A stretch of 64,000 nt of DNA, from contig CAWKAZ010000026.1 in NCBI GenBank assembly GCA_963847715.1, positions 434,001 to 498,000 on the forward strand, in the 5' to 3' direction. The notes beneath the pieces were generated by a model, which searched no databases, was not told the DNA's origin, and saw only the letters and a list, made by a program, of their open reading frames with translations. Position numbers and translations under genes: made by a program. Of the stretch, positions 6,503-14,440 are shown piece by piece; the first letter of the stretch is position 1, and every line of letters begins with the position of its first letter. The stretch comes from Acidiflorens sp963847715. GTDB taxonomy: Bacteria; Acidobacteriota; Terriglobia; Terriglobales; Acidobacteriaceae.

Positions 6503-9019
6503 ATGAAGCCATCACCGTGGATGAGGACGATCGGGTTTTCAGGATTGCTGCTGGCAGCAACCGCCTATGCCCAGACCTTACCCAGCCCGAACTGTCCGCA
6601 AACCACCTCCGCCCTGTACGCTCGCATCGGCTCGGTCGGCCTCGACCCGAAACAGGTCTACCAGGTGCGCGGCGGAGGAATCGACCGCCCGAATCTCCGC
6701 CTCGACTTTGACGACGGCACTCTGGCCTTCACCGAAGACATCTGCGGACGCATCACCGGCGCGTTCTTCGAGGGCGAAGGCGAAGTCAGGCTGCGCCCTC
6801 CGAACCGCGTCGAACGCGGATCGCTGACCCTCTTCACCGGCATGGCCATTCTCGAAGAGCAGTTCAGTTCCGCTTACCTGCGGTTCAACGACGATACCGC
6901 TGCGAGCTTGCTGCCATTTCTTTCCGCGGCGCCCGAGGCCACCGAATTCACCCATACGTGGAGTGACGCCAGCCACGCGCTGGCTGAATTTGACTCCCTG
7001 CGCCTGCTGGTCGACTTCAGTCACTTTCTTCCCGCTTCCGGCGCCGCCGATGTAGACCGAAAATTCCCCGCCATGCTGCACGCGCACCTGCTCGGCAAGA
7101 AGTTGGGCGCATTTGAAATTGTCTGGGATGCCGCCGCTGCCGAGCCCCTGTGGGCGGGACAGCCGCGCCTCAAAGATGGCAATCTCTACTTCGATATCTG
7201 GACTTCCTTCGCACCCGCCGCCGCACTGACTCCCGCTCGCCCCGAAGCCGATATCCAGATCAAGGCTTTCCGCATCCGCGCCTCGGTGCAGCCTCCATCA
7301 AAGTTGCAGGCCTCAACCGAAGTCGATCTCACGGTTCGCAACGGAGGCGAGCGCACTCTCCTTTTCGAGTTATCGCGCTATTTGAAAGTCGATGCCGTAG
7401 AGTCATCCGGCCACGCGGTGGATTTCATCCACAACGACGCCATGGAGGGCACGCAGCTCCAGCGCAAAGGCAATGACCTGGTCGCGGTCGTCTTTCCTGC
7501 TCCACTTGCGCCGGGCGAGGAATTGAAACTGAGCTTTCGTTATGGAGGTGATGTTCTCTCAGAGGCGGGAAACGGGCTGCTCTATGTGGGCGAGCGTGGC
7601 ACCTGGTATCCAAATTTCGGACTGAGCCCGGCGCAGTTCGACATGGAGTTTCACTATCCCGCCACCTGGACGCTCGTAGCCACCGGAAAGCAGACCGCCG
7701 ATCACGACGACCCGGCCGCGGACCCCGCAGCAGGCCCCGAAAGACTTTCGCGGTGGACCACCGAGCACCCGATTCCCGTAGCCGGCTTCAACCTCGGCAA
7801 GTACATTCGCGCCGAAGCCAAAGCCGGAAACATTACGGTCGAAGCCTACGGCACCCGAGGAGTAGAAAAATCGTTCCCGCAACCTCGCCCGGAAGCGATC
7901 GAACCGCCCGTTTTCCCCGGCCCAACCTCGAAAACCATGGCGCCGATCCTGCTCACTCCTCCTCCTCCCTCGCCCGCGCGCGACGCGCAGGCCGTCGCCG
8001 ACCGGGCGGCCAAGGCGATCGGCACCTTCTCCCAGTGGTTCGGTCCTTATCCCTACAGCACGCTGGCCCTCACCCAGATGCCCGGCAACCTCAGCCAGGG
8101 ATGGCCGAGCCTCGTATTTCTGTCGAGCTTCGCCTTCCTCAGCCCGCAGGAGCAGAACGATCTCCACCTCGATCCCGTGACACGCTCGCTTGACACCGAA
8201 GTGTTGGTCCACGAAACCGCGCATCAATGGTGGGGAGACCTCGTGCTCTGGAAGAGTTATCGCGATCAGTGGATCGCCGAAGGCCTCGCCAACTATGCCT
8301 CGCTCCTCATTCTCGAGCAGCAGAATCCGAGCCAGTTCCATCAGGTGCTCGAACGATACCGCCGCGATCTGGTCAGCGAGAACAAAGACGGAGAGCGGAT
8401 ACGCGACGCCGGCCCTGTAACCCTGGGCCCTCGCCTCGAGTCCTCGCACTTTCCCGGAGGCTACGACTCCATCAGCTACGAACGCGGCACCTGGCTCTTC
8501 CACATGCTCCGTTCCATGTTCCGCGATTCAATGCCGCGCGATTCTGAAGCGGCTTCGCGATCCCGGAAAGGACGGACGAATTCCGACGAGCCCTTCTTCC
8601 GCGCGCTGCGCAAAGTCCGCGAACGCTATGCTGGCAAGCACCTCAGCACTCAGGAACTGATGCACGTGTTCGAAGAGGAACTGCCACGCCCACTTTGGTA
8701 CGAGAATCGTCACAAACTTGACTGGTTCCTCCAAGGATGGATCGAAGGCACCGCGATTCCCCAGCTAGAAGCGCACGAAGTCCACATCACCGAGAAAGCC
8801 GGAGTGACCACAGTGACCGGCGTGATCGTACAAAAGGACGCGCCCGAAGATTTAGTGACCGCTGTTCCCGTCTATGCCGACACCGCCGGCAGCACGTTAG
8901 TTTTCGTGGGCGAAGTGTTCGCCGATGGCCCCGAGACCGCTTTTCACCTGACCGCGCCGAGCGGCACCAGAAAAATTCTGCTCGATCCGCGGCAGACCAT
9001 CCTCACCGCTCCGAAGTAA
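6503..9019 (+). CDS. Secreted M1-family-like zinc metallopeptidase
   Basis: 838 residues from ATG 6503 (MKPSPWMRTIGFSGLLLAATAYAQ, signal peptide). The frame is open from 6254, but that extension translates repeats. A long N-terminal beta domain is followed by an M1-like region from about residue 270 and the zinc motif HETAHQWW near residue 570, with the third ligand Glu exactly 18 residues on (QWIAEGLANY). In place of the GxMEN substrate loop of aminopeptidases the protein has PGNLSQGWPSL, so true aminopeptidase activity is doubtful. A helical C-terminal region ends in a small beta domain. Predicted periplasmic. Confidence 0.85.
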   Translation: MKPSPWMRTIGFSGLLLAATAYAQTLPSPNCPQTTSALYARIGSVGLDPKQVYQVRGGGIDRPNLRLDFDDGTLAFTEDICGRITGAFFEGEGEVRLRPPNRVERGSLTLFTGMAILEEQFSSAYLRFNDDTAASLLPFLSAAPEATEFTHTWSDASHALAEFDSLRLLVDFSHFLPASGAADVDRKFPAMLHAHLLGKKLGAFEIVWDAAAAEPLWAGQPRLKDGNLYFDIWTSFAPAAALTPARPEADIQIKAFRIRASVQPPSKLQASTEVDLTVRNGGERTLLFELSRYLKVDAVESSGHAVDFIHNDAMEGTQLQRKGNDLVAVVFPAPLAPGEELKLSFRYGGDVLSEAGNGLLYVGERGTWYPNFGLSPAQFDMEFHYPATWTLVATGKQTADHDDPAADPAAGPERLSRWTTEHPIPVAGFNLGKYIRAEAKAGNITVEAYGTRGVEKSFPQPRPEAIEPPVFPGPTSKTMAPILLTPPPPSPARDAQAVADRAAKAIGTFSQWFGPYPYSTLALTQMPGNLSQGWPSLVFLSSFAFLSPQEQNDLHLDPVTRSLDTEVLVHETAHQWWGDLVLWKSYRDQWIAEGLANYASLLILEQQNPSQFHQVLERYRRDLVSENKDGERIRDAGPVTLGPRLESSHFPGGYDSISYERGTWLFHMLRSMFRDSMPRDSEAASRSRKGRTNSDEPFFRALRKVRERYAGKHLSTQELMHVFEEELPRPLWYENRHKLDWFLQGWIEGTAIPQLEAHEVHITEKAGVTTVTGVIVQKDAPEDLVTAVPVYADTAGSTLVFVGEVFADGPETAFHLTAPSGTRKILLDPRQTILTAPK

Positions 9020-9130
9020 ATCCTCACAGCAGATTCCAAACACCCGAGACCTTGGTGCCTGAGCCTCGCCGTTTCCGCGGCATCGAGGTTTCGCGATTGC
9101 TAGAAGAGTCGCCAGAACAGCGGAGGCAGT

Positions 9131-9604
9131 ATGACTCTTCAACCGAACTTTATCGCTAACTCGGCCGCCAACCTCGCCACGAACCTAGCCGCCAACCCGC
9201 AGCCGCCGCGGCGCACCATTCTTCTAGTCGAGGACGAACCATTCGTGCGCGATGCGACCTCCAGCATTTTGCAGCGCGCGGGCTATGCACTCCGAACTGC
9301 CGACGATGCGGCCGAGGCGCTGTACATGTACGGAGAATGCCGCTGCGACATCGATCTCGTGATGACCGACATGGTCCTCCCCGGCAAAACAGGATGGCAA
9401 CTGAGCGAGGAACTCCACCGGCAATCGCCCGAGCTTCCCGTCCTGATCACCTCCGGATACGACAACGAAGAATTCGACATCGAGGATACCCGAGCACACA
9501 TATTCTTCCTGGCCAAGCCATACGGCAGACGAGCGCTGCTAGAGAAGATCGAGAAGATTCTAGAAGCCCAGCCGCAAGCCCGCACAGCAACCCAAGCAGG
9601 ATAA
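9131..9604 (+). CDS. Stand-alone CheY-like response regulator receiver
   Basis: 157 residues. After a 25-residue Asn/Ala-rich lead, a receiver domain runs from about 27 to 148: LLVEDEPFVRD (acidic pocket), DLVMTDMVLPGKTGWQL (phospho-acceptor Asp in MTDMVLPG), PVLITSGYD (Thr/Ser switch) and FLAKPYGRRALLEKI (conserved Lys-Pro). There is no output domain, so it probably acts by protein contact or in a phosphorelay. GGAGG stands 5 bases before the ATG. No histidine kinase is nearby. Confidence 0.88.
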   Translation: MTLQPNFIANSAANLATNLAANPQPPRRTILLVEDEPFVRDATSSILQRAGYALRTADDAAEALYMYGECRCDIDLVMTDMVLPGKTGWQLSEELHRQSPELPVLITSGYDNEEFDIEDTRAHIFFLAKPYGRRALLEKIEKILEAQPQARTATQAG

Positions 9605-9609
9605 ACGCA

Positions 9610-9664
9610 GGTTTCAAGGTTTCAGAGTTTCAAGGTTTCAAAACCCTTTGTGCGCCTTGAAACC
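9610..9664. repeat. GTTTCAA-word repeat (family A), copy 1
   Basis: Tandem 8-bp words GTTTCAAG/GTTTCAGA followed by a short inverted arm CCTTGAAACC, making a hairpin between the receiver gene and fabG. Same family as at 16266, 19667, 42445, 42971 and 46916. Confidence 0.7.
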
Positions 9665-9723
9665 CACCACGCTACCGCATCGCTCGTTCGGACGTTATAA
9701 TCTCGGGTTCCGACAGGAGCACT

Positions 9724-10467
9724 ATGAAACTCGAAGGGCGAGTAGCGCTGGTCACCGGAGCTTCGCAAGGCATCGGACATGCCTGCGCGCTGGCGCTTTC
9801 CCGCGAAGGCGCGAGCGTAGCTGTAGCGGCGCGCAATCAGCAGAAGCTCGATGAACTAGCAGCCGCAATCACCGCCGCAGGAGGCAAAGCCGCAGCCTTC
9901 GTCATGGACGTCGCTGACGAAGAGCAGATCAAGACGGCGACCAAAGCGGCAATCGCGCACTTCGGCAAGATCGACATCCTCGTCAACAACGCAGGCATCA
10001 CCCGCGACCAGCTGGTCATGCGCATGAAGCGCGCCGACTGGGACTCCGTTCTCAACACCAACCTGACTTCCGCGTATCTCTGCATCCAGCAGGTCATCGG
10101 ATCGATGCTCAAGCAGCGCTGGGGACGCATCATCAACATCACCAGCGTCTTCGGCCAAACCGGACAAGCTGGCCAAGCCAACTACGCCGCCTCCAAAGCC
10201 GGACTGATCGGCCTGACCATGGCCATGGCCCGCGAAGTAGCCTCGCGCAACATCACCGTCAATGCGGTCGCTCCCGGATTCATCGAGACCAGCATGACCG
10301 CAGCTCTAAGCGAAGAGTTCAAACAAAGCGCAGTAAAAAACATTCCGCTGGGAAGAGTAGGCTCTCCCGAAGACGTAGCCAGCGCAGTGAAGTTTCTAGC
10401 CTCCGACGAAGCCGCCTACATCACAGGCCACGTCCTGAACGTGAACGGCGGATTGCTGATGGGGTAG
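9724..10467 (+). CDS. fabG: 3-oxoacyl-[acyl-carrier-protein] reductase
   Basis: 247 residues, the standard length for the family. Classical short-chain dehydrogenase: NADP-binding TGASQGIGHA at about 11-20, NNAGITRD at about 89-96, catalytic Ser in NITSVFGQTGQAGQ (about 138-142), and Tyr/Lys in YAASKAG (about 155-159). The C-terminus FLASDEAAYITGHVLNVNGGLLMG is typical of FabG. It catalyses NADPH-dependent reduction of beta-ketoacyl-ACP in fatty-acid elongation. AGGAG precedes the ATG. Other acyl or poly-hydroxyalkanoate reductases share these motifs, but the C-terminal end favours FabG. Confidence 0.88.
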   Translation: MKLEGRVALVTGASQGIGHACALALSREGASVAVAARNQQKLDELAAAITAAGGKAAAFVMDVADEEQIKTATKAAIAHFGKIDILVNNAGITRDQLVMRMKRADWDSVLNTNLTSAYLCIQQVIGSMLKQRWGRIINITSVFGQTGQAGQANYAASKAGLIGLTMAMAREVASRNITVNAVAPGFIETSMTAALSEEFKQSAVKNIPLGRVGSPEDVASAVKFLASDEAAYITGHVLNVNGGLLMG

Positions 10468-10486
10468 GAGAAGAAAAGAAAGAGAA

Positions 10487-10582
10487 AGCGACTGTGCCCC
10501 AGGTTCGCGCCCGTCTTTTGGGCGCTAACCTGGGTTTCCAGAACCTGCGCCTCCGGAAAGCATAATGGGCGTGCCCGTTTGG
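10487..10582. repeat. REP unit, copy 1 (downstream of the RAYT gene)
   Basis: About 95 bp starting TGCCCCAGGTTCGCGCCC, with the inverted arm GGGCGCTAACCTGGG after a short loop and a second weaker palindrome (GGGCGTGCCCG). It aligns over nearly its full length with the copy inside the RAYT gene (10845-10938). The RAYT stop codon lies at its edge. Confidence 0.8.
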
Positions 10583-11197
10583 CTACGCAGGCCGCAGAAA
10601 TATCCGATCCTCTCCCCCGCAAGCGAGCCGTTCCCGATCACGAGCCGTCCACCCCGATTCGATCTCCACCACTCCAATTTCGCGCATCGCATAGTGCCGG
10701 TAGCTGCTCCACTTCCACTCCTCCTCCATCCGCACCAGTCCGCGTTTCACCGGATTCCAGTGCACATAGTCCAGTTTCGCCACAAACTCATCGTAGTCGC
10801 GAACATTTCGGTCGTGGTATCGCTTTTCCCAAAAAGAAGAAGAAGTTCGATTGTGCCCCAGGTTCGCGCCCGTACTTTGGGCGCTAACCTGGGCCTCGGG
10901 AATCCGGGCTCCAGGAAATCGCAATGAACGGGCCCGTTTCGCGAACGCCAGCTTCAAGAAATGAATCGCTGCGGCCAGTCGAACTCGCGCCGGTTCACTC
11001 AGGAGCAAATGAACATGTTCGGGCATGACCACATATCCATAAATGGACAAGTCAAACCGAAGTCGCATCTCCTCCAGACACTGGACAAACAGCTCGAACA
11101 ATTCGCGCGACACAAAATACGTCCGGCGGTGTCGGCAACTGAAGGTCACAAAATGGGACTGCCTGGATTCCTGAAACCGTAGAAGCCCGTAGGTCAT
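10583..11197 (-). CDS. REP-associated tyrosine transposase (RAYT, Y1/HUH family)
   Basis: 204 residues from ATG 11197 (MTYGLLRFQESRQSHFVTFS). HUH motif HVHLLL in VMPEHVHLLLSEP (about 60-66), and the likely catalytic Tyr in LDYVHWNPVKRGLV (about 148), followed by WKWSSYRHYAMREIGVVEIE. This is the TnpA_REP family, single-strand transposases that act on REP palindromes. Residues of about 88-118 (SLRFPGARIPEAQVSAQSTG and on) are not part of the usual domain: they are the translation of a REP unit inserted in frame between the LKLAFAKR helix and FWEKRYHDRNVRDYDEF. REP copies also lie on both sides. Whether the protein still works is unknown. Confidence 0.85.
   Translation of the reverse strand: MTYGLLRFQESRQSHFVTFSCRHRRTYFVSRELFELFVQCLEEMRLRFDLSIYGYVVMPEHVHLLLSEPARVRLAAAIHFLKLAFAKRARSLRFPGARIPEAQVSAQSTGANLGHNRTSSSFWEKRYHDRNVRDYDEFVAKLDYVHWNPVKRGLVRMEEEWKWSSYRHYAMREIGVVEIESGWTARDRERLACGGEDRIFLRPA
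10845..10938. repeat. REP unit, copy 2, embedded in frame in the RAYT gene
   Basis: The same palindrome as copy 1: CCCAGGTTCGCGCCC, loop, GGGCGCTAACCTGGG, then the second short palindrome ACGGGCCCGT near 10928. Because its length preserves the frame, it adds about 31 residues to the transposase without a stop codon. Confidence 0.82.
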
Positions 11198-11311
11198 CAA
11201 CCAAACCTACCAGTGGACATGAACAAGGCAAAAGTACGCTCAAGTGGATACGACTTTGGTGGGCCTGGCAGGATGGGATAAGGGAAGCCTGGCAGACCGT
11301 CTTGGTTGTTT

Positions 11312-11380
11312 ACGACGGTGCCCCAGGTTCGCGCCCGGGTTGTGGGCGCTAACCTGGGCCTCCGGAAAAGTGGCAATCGA
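11312..11380. repeat. REP unit, copy 3
   Basis: CCCAGGTTCGCGCCC and GGGCGCTAACCTGGG with loop GGTTGT, then CCTCCGGAAA as in copies 1 and 2. It forms the left edge of a truncated RAYT duplicate (11399-11453). Confidence 0.78.
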
Positions 11381-11398
11381 CGCGCCCCTTGCTTCACG

Positions 11399-11453
11399 AA
11401 GTGACAAAATGGATCCTGGGCGTTTCCTGAAACCTCACAATCCCGTGCGTCAT
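11399..11453 (-). pseudogene. Truncated RAYT 5'-end remnant
   Basis: From ATG 11453 leftward the sequence reads MTHGIVRFQETPRIHFVTS then stop, which matches the first 18 residues of the RAYT (MTYGLLRFQESRQSHFVTF). The 70 bp upstream (11454-11525) also match the leader of the intact gene (11198-11275), for example the shared CAAAAGT and CTTCGTAGGCC/CTTTGGTGGGCC stretches. The rest of the gene is missing and replaced by REP copy 3. Confidence 0.72.
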
Positions 11454-11518
11454 ACACCAAAAAACTACAACTGACATGGGACTGGCAAAAGTCGCCTTTC
11501 GTGGATGGGACCTTCGTA

Positions 11519-11563
11519 GGCCCAGGTTAGCGCCCAAAGAACGGGCGCGAACCTGGGGCACAG
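11519..11563. repeat. REP unit, copy 4 (inverted)
   Basis: CCCAGGTTAGCGCCC, loop AAAGAAC, then GGGCGCGAACCTGGG: the reverse orientation of copies 1-3. It ends about 4 bp past the stop codon of the EVE/nuclease gene, where its hairpin could also end transcription or protect the mRNA 3' end. Confidence 0.8.
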
Positions 11564-11566
11564 TGC

Positions 11567-12670
11567 TTATTCCTGTTCAAGGTCGCAAGCTTCTGACAAG
11601 TCTTCCAGAAAGTCCGGCTTCAAGTATCGTACAAAGTCTTTGACCCGCCCCAATCGTTCTCTCAACGCATCGAACGAAATATATCGACAGATTTCTGCCA
11701 GCCGAGGGTCTAGGCGGGAGAATGTGGGTCGATTAACTTCGGCGAAAACTTTTTCCCGGCGCTCTTCAGGAGCCACCAAGAATAGTGGGATATTGAGGTT
11801 TGGCTGCATCGCAACCAAGTCTGCCATTCTCAATAGTCCCGAGTAGATCGACGTTGTGCTCTCTATTTCGAAGGCGGCGACTATTGAATTTCGGTCAAGC
11901 CAGAGGACGTCGATAAGTTCGATTGTCCGATTGGTCGCATCATCGAACTGGAGCGGCAGGCCGGACTTGAGGGCTGGCAACTCTGCGAATCGATGAGACC
12001 CGAACGAGCGACCCCTGTCGTTCCGTGCGACCCAAACGCTGAAGCCCATGTCGGAGCCGAGCTTAAGCAGAAGCCACTGAATCTCAGTATGAGCCGCGGG
12101 TTCCTTTATTACTTCTTGATCGGGTTGATCCGCCCCTTCGGACTCGGGGACCGTTACGAGACCGATCTTCGCTTTCAGCGCCTTCGGGCGATATTTCAAC
12201 TTGCCGGGATCAATGGGACGTACCACAGGTGATTCCGCGGCTTGCAGAACCGCCTTGACCACCGCCTCGCCGTCGGCTGTCTTCCACTTTGTCGGTGAGC
12301 CTCGAAAATGGCCAGTCCACGCCAGTGCGCCGCCGCTGGTTTGGAAGACGGTCAGCTGGTCCTTCATTTCCTTGACTGGAATACCGGTCTCGGGCGTGAG
12401 CTTCGCTAAGGCTTTGACCTTCACGCGACAGGGGAAGCTCTCATCCTTCCAGATAGGTGCCGTATCTCGGAAGGGTTCCGAAGTTATTTCCAACAGCCCG
12501 ATCCACCTCGAAATGCCAGTGAGGTAGCAAAGAAAATAATCACCCGGCTTTACCTTTTGAAGCGTGTTCCACCTCGACTCCCGAAACCCAGACACTTTTG
12601 CACCGGATTGGAGAAATTCCTGCCATGTTACTGGCGTGAAAAGATCAAGCCAATAGTTGCGTGGCGCCAT
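11567..12670 (-). CDS. EVE-domain protein fused to a PD-(D/E)XK-like nuclease domain
   Basis: 367 residues from ATG 12670 (MAPRNYWLDLFTPVTWQEF); the frame is open to 12706. Residues 1-140 look like an EVE/PUA-like domain (NYWLDLFTPVTWQEFL, GDYFLCYLTGISRWIGLLEI), a fold that reads modified bases such as 5-methyl- or hydroxymethyl-cytosine. A linker to about 200 follows. Then comes a domain with ELIDVLWLDRNSIVAAFEIE: an Asp, about 11 residues, then E-x-E before a helix, the arrangement of PD-(D/E)XK nucleases. Inferred role: modification-dependent (type IV-like) restriction. Accessory context: REP copy 4 at the 3' end, a REP half-copy and IS481 upstream. No methylase is adjacent. Confidence 0.68.
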   Translation of the reverse strand: MAPRNYWLDLFTPVTWQEFLQSGAKVSGFRESRWNTLQKVKPGDYFLCYLTGISRWIGLLEITSEPFRDTAPIWKDESFPCRVKVKALAKLTPETGIPVKEMKDQLTVFQTSGGALAWTGHFRGSPTKWKTADGEAVVKAVLQAAESPVVRPIDPGKLKYRPKALKAKIGLVTVPESEGADQPDQEVIKEPAAHTEIQWLLLKLGSDMGFSVWVARNDRGRSFGSHRFAELPALKSGLPLQFDDATNRTIELIDVLWLDRNSIVAAFEIESTTSIYSGLLRMADLVAMQPNLNIPLFLVAPEERREKVFAEVNRPTFSRLDPRLAEICRYISFDALRERLGRVKDFVRYLKPDFLEDLSEACDLEQE

Positions 12671-12710
12671 TGAAACCTCGGTTCGATTCCTTGCGATCAG
12701 AAACAATGAA

Positions 12711-12738
12711 GGGGGCCATAGCTCGCGCTATGACCCCC
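12711..12738. other. Strong hairpin upstream of the EVE/nuclease gene
   Basis: GGGGG-C-CATAGC, loop TCGC, GCTATG-A-CCCCC: an 11-bp stem with one mismatch, 41 to 68 bases before the EVE/nuclease ATG. It lacks a T tract on either side, so a simple terminator is unlikely. It could be in the 5' leader of the nuclease mRNA. Confidence 0.5.
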
Positions 12739-12846
12739 TCGGTCGGCTCCATTATCTAACAGTCTCGACTTACTCTGCATAGACCACTTTGGTGCCAGCG
12801 GGACATTGGCTGCTCCTTTGTGGGTCATTTGTGGACAGAGGCTAGT

Positions 12847-12869
12847 CCCCAAAGTGCGGGCGCGAACCC
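12847..12869. repeat. REP half-copy
   Basis: CCCCAAAGTGCGGGCGCGAACCC (split here as CCCCAAAG, TGCGGGCGCG, AACCC) matches the right half of REP copy 4 in the same orientation. With copy 4 it brackets the EVE/nuclease gene. Confidence 0.6.
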
Positions 12870-12905
12870 TTCGGCCCTATCGGCGCGGAAGAGCGGCCCT
12901 TCAGG

Positions 12906-14216
12906 TGTCCAGTTCCATGACATCCTTTACAAAGCGTTCCGGGACATCCTTTACACTCTGGCCCGCAGACATCGCGGGCGGAGGGAAAGAAAACCGCCCG
13001 TGCCAGAGGGCGTGGGATGGCTTGGAGAACGCGGGACGTGGAAGAGCAGCGGATGAGATTTGTGGTGGCCGCGAATCGGCGGGAAAAGAGTTTGAGCGAG
13101 CTATGTGCGGAGTTCGAGATCTCGCGGCCGACGGCGTATTGCTGGTTGAAGAGGTATGAGGCGGGCGGAATCGCCGGGATGCAGGAAGGGAGCCGGCGAC
13201 CGCATCACAGTCCGGCGCGAACGGCGGCGGGGTTGGAACAACGGGTGGTGGAGTTGCGGCGGCAGCGGCCGGATTGGGGAGCACGCAAGCTGCGGCATGT
13301 GTTGCGCCGGGAAGGGATCGAGTTGCCGGCAAGCACGATTCATCGCATTTTTCTGCGGAACCAATTGGTGCGCGAGTGGGACCGGCAGTCGATGGCGTTG
13401 CGGCGCTTCGAGCGGGCGCAACCGAACCAGCTCTGGCAGATGGACTTCAAAGGGCCGAAAGGATGGGATCAGGCAGTGGGTCCGTTGTCGGTGCTGGACG
13501 ATCATAGCCGCTATGCACTGGCTCTGGAAAACACGGGGAGCACACAGGCGCGCGGCGTACAGGCAGTACTGGAGCGGGTTTTCCGCGAAAGCGGAGTACC
13601 GGAAGAGATGCTGATGGATCACGGCACGCCTTGGTTCAACACCCAAGGCCGCATGGGCTGGAGTCAATTTACGGTGTGGCTGATGGATCAGGACGTGGGC
13701 TTGCGCTTCAGCGGAGTGCGGCATCCGCAGACGCAAGGCAAGGTGGAACGGTTTCATCGCAGCCTGACCGCGGCGCTGTTGCGCCGAGGCCGGCCCGAGG
13801 ACAGCGAACGACAAAACTGGCTGAACGATTTTCGCCAGGAATACAACTGTGTGCGTCCGCATGAAGCGCTGCAGATGAAGACGCCCGATCAAGTGTGGCA
13901 CAAGAGTCCACGAATGTTCCGGGAGTCGCAGTCGGCTTGGCAATATCCAGCGGGCAGCGAAGTGAAAGAGGTCGACCACAACGGACAGTTCCGGCTGCAC
14001 CACCAGCGCCACTACATCACCAAGGCGCTGGCCGGAAAAGAGGTAGGGCTGCTGGAAGTCGAACACCGGATCCTGGTGTTCTACCGCCGTACTCTGATCT
14101 GCGAGTTGGACCCGATGCTGCCGTGCTCGACAGTGGTTCCTCCGCCCGCGATGTCTGCGGGCCGAGTGTAAAGGATGTCCCGGAACGCTTTGTAAAGGAT
14201 GTCATGGAACTGGACA
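12906..14216 (+). mobile_element. IS481-type insertion sequence, copy 1
   Basis: 1311 bp, ends TGTCCAGTTCC...GGAACTGGACA. The terminal inverted repeats are about 75 bp and almost perfect. Each contains two copies of GACATCCTTTACA about 28 bp apart, likely transposase binding sites. One gene fills the element. Left flank GGAAGAGCGGCCCTTCAGG, right flank CCTAGGGCTGCGTTGG. No clear target duplication (left CCCTTCAGG, right CCTAGGGCT), unlike copy 2. Confidence 0.9.
13017..14171 (+). CDS. IS481-family transposase, copy 1
   Basis: 384 residues. An N-terminal helix-turn-helix (RREKSLSELCAEFEISRPTA) leads into a second HTH-like region (DWGARKLRHVLRREGIELPA). The DDE integrase core covers about 140-300: first Asp in QLWQMDFKGPKGW, second in DHSRYALAL/EEMLMDHGTPW, and Glu in HPQTQGKVERFHRSL. 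The C-terminal tail has the RxYNxxRPHEAL motif (EYNCVRPHEAL). A single intact ORF without the frameshift seen in IS3. Identical protein to copy 2, so at least one copy moved recently. Confidence 0.92.
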   Translation: MAWRTRDVEEQRMRFVVAANRREKSLSELCAEFEISRPTAYCWLKRYEAGGIAGMQEGSRRPHHSPARTAAGLEQRVVELRRQRPDWGARKLRHVLRREGIELPASTIHRIFLRNQLVREWDRQSMALRRFERAQPNQLWQMDFKGPKGWDQAVGPLSVLDDHSRYALALENTGSTQARGVQAVLERVFRESGVPEEMLMDHGTPWFNTQGRMGWSQFTVWLMDQDVGLRFSGVRHPQTQGKVERFHRSLTAALLRRGRPEDSERQNWLNDFRQEYNCVRPHEALQMKTPDQVWHKSPRMFRESQSAWQYPAGSEVKEVDHNGQFRLHHQRHYITKALAGKEVGLLEVEHRILVFYRRTLICELDPMLPCSTVVPPPAMSAGRV

Positions 14217-14328
14217 CCTAGGGCTGCGTTGGATTGCTTTGAGTCGAGGCCTTTAGGCCCTGCGGGACACGGGGGCTAAAGCCCTCTTCATTTTCCGCCA
14301 CAACGCCGGCCTAAAGGCCGGCTCTTCC
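14217..14328. repeat. Composite palindromic element P2, copy a
   Basis: A run of small stem-loops right of IS copy 1: GAGGCCTTTAGGCCCTG, GGGGCTAAAGCCC and GCCGGCCTAAAGGCCGGC, ending CTCTTCC. The same order occurs at 16107-16212 right of IS copy 2. From 14335 to 14400 a further low-complexity repeat (GCTCAGGGCAGGCT twice) follows. Confidence 0.8.
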
Positions 14329-14440
14329 ATGATGAGCGCGAACCCTTCGGCAGGCTCAGGGCAGGCTCCTTCGCGACAAGCTCAGGGCAGGCTTTGGGAC
14401 ACCATCGGATGGAATAATCTTGGCCTAAGCTGGGCCGAAC

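Noticed and set aside
13101..14066. 321-codon frame opposite the IS481 transposase (also 14937-15902)
   Set aside because: Appears in both IS copies only because the copies are identical; no domain of its own.
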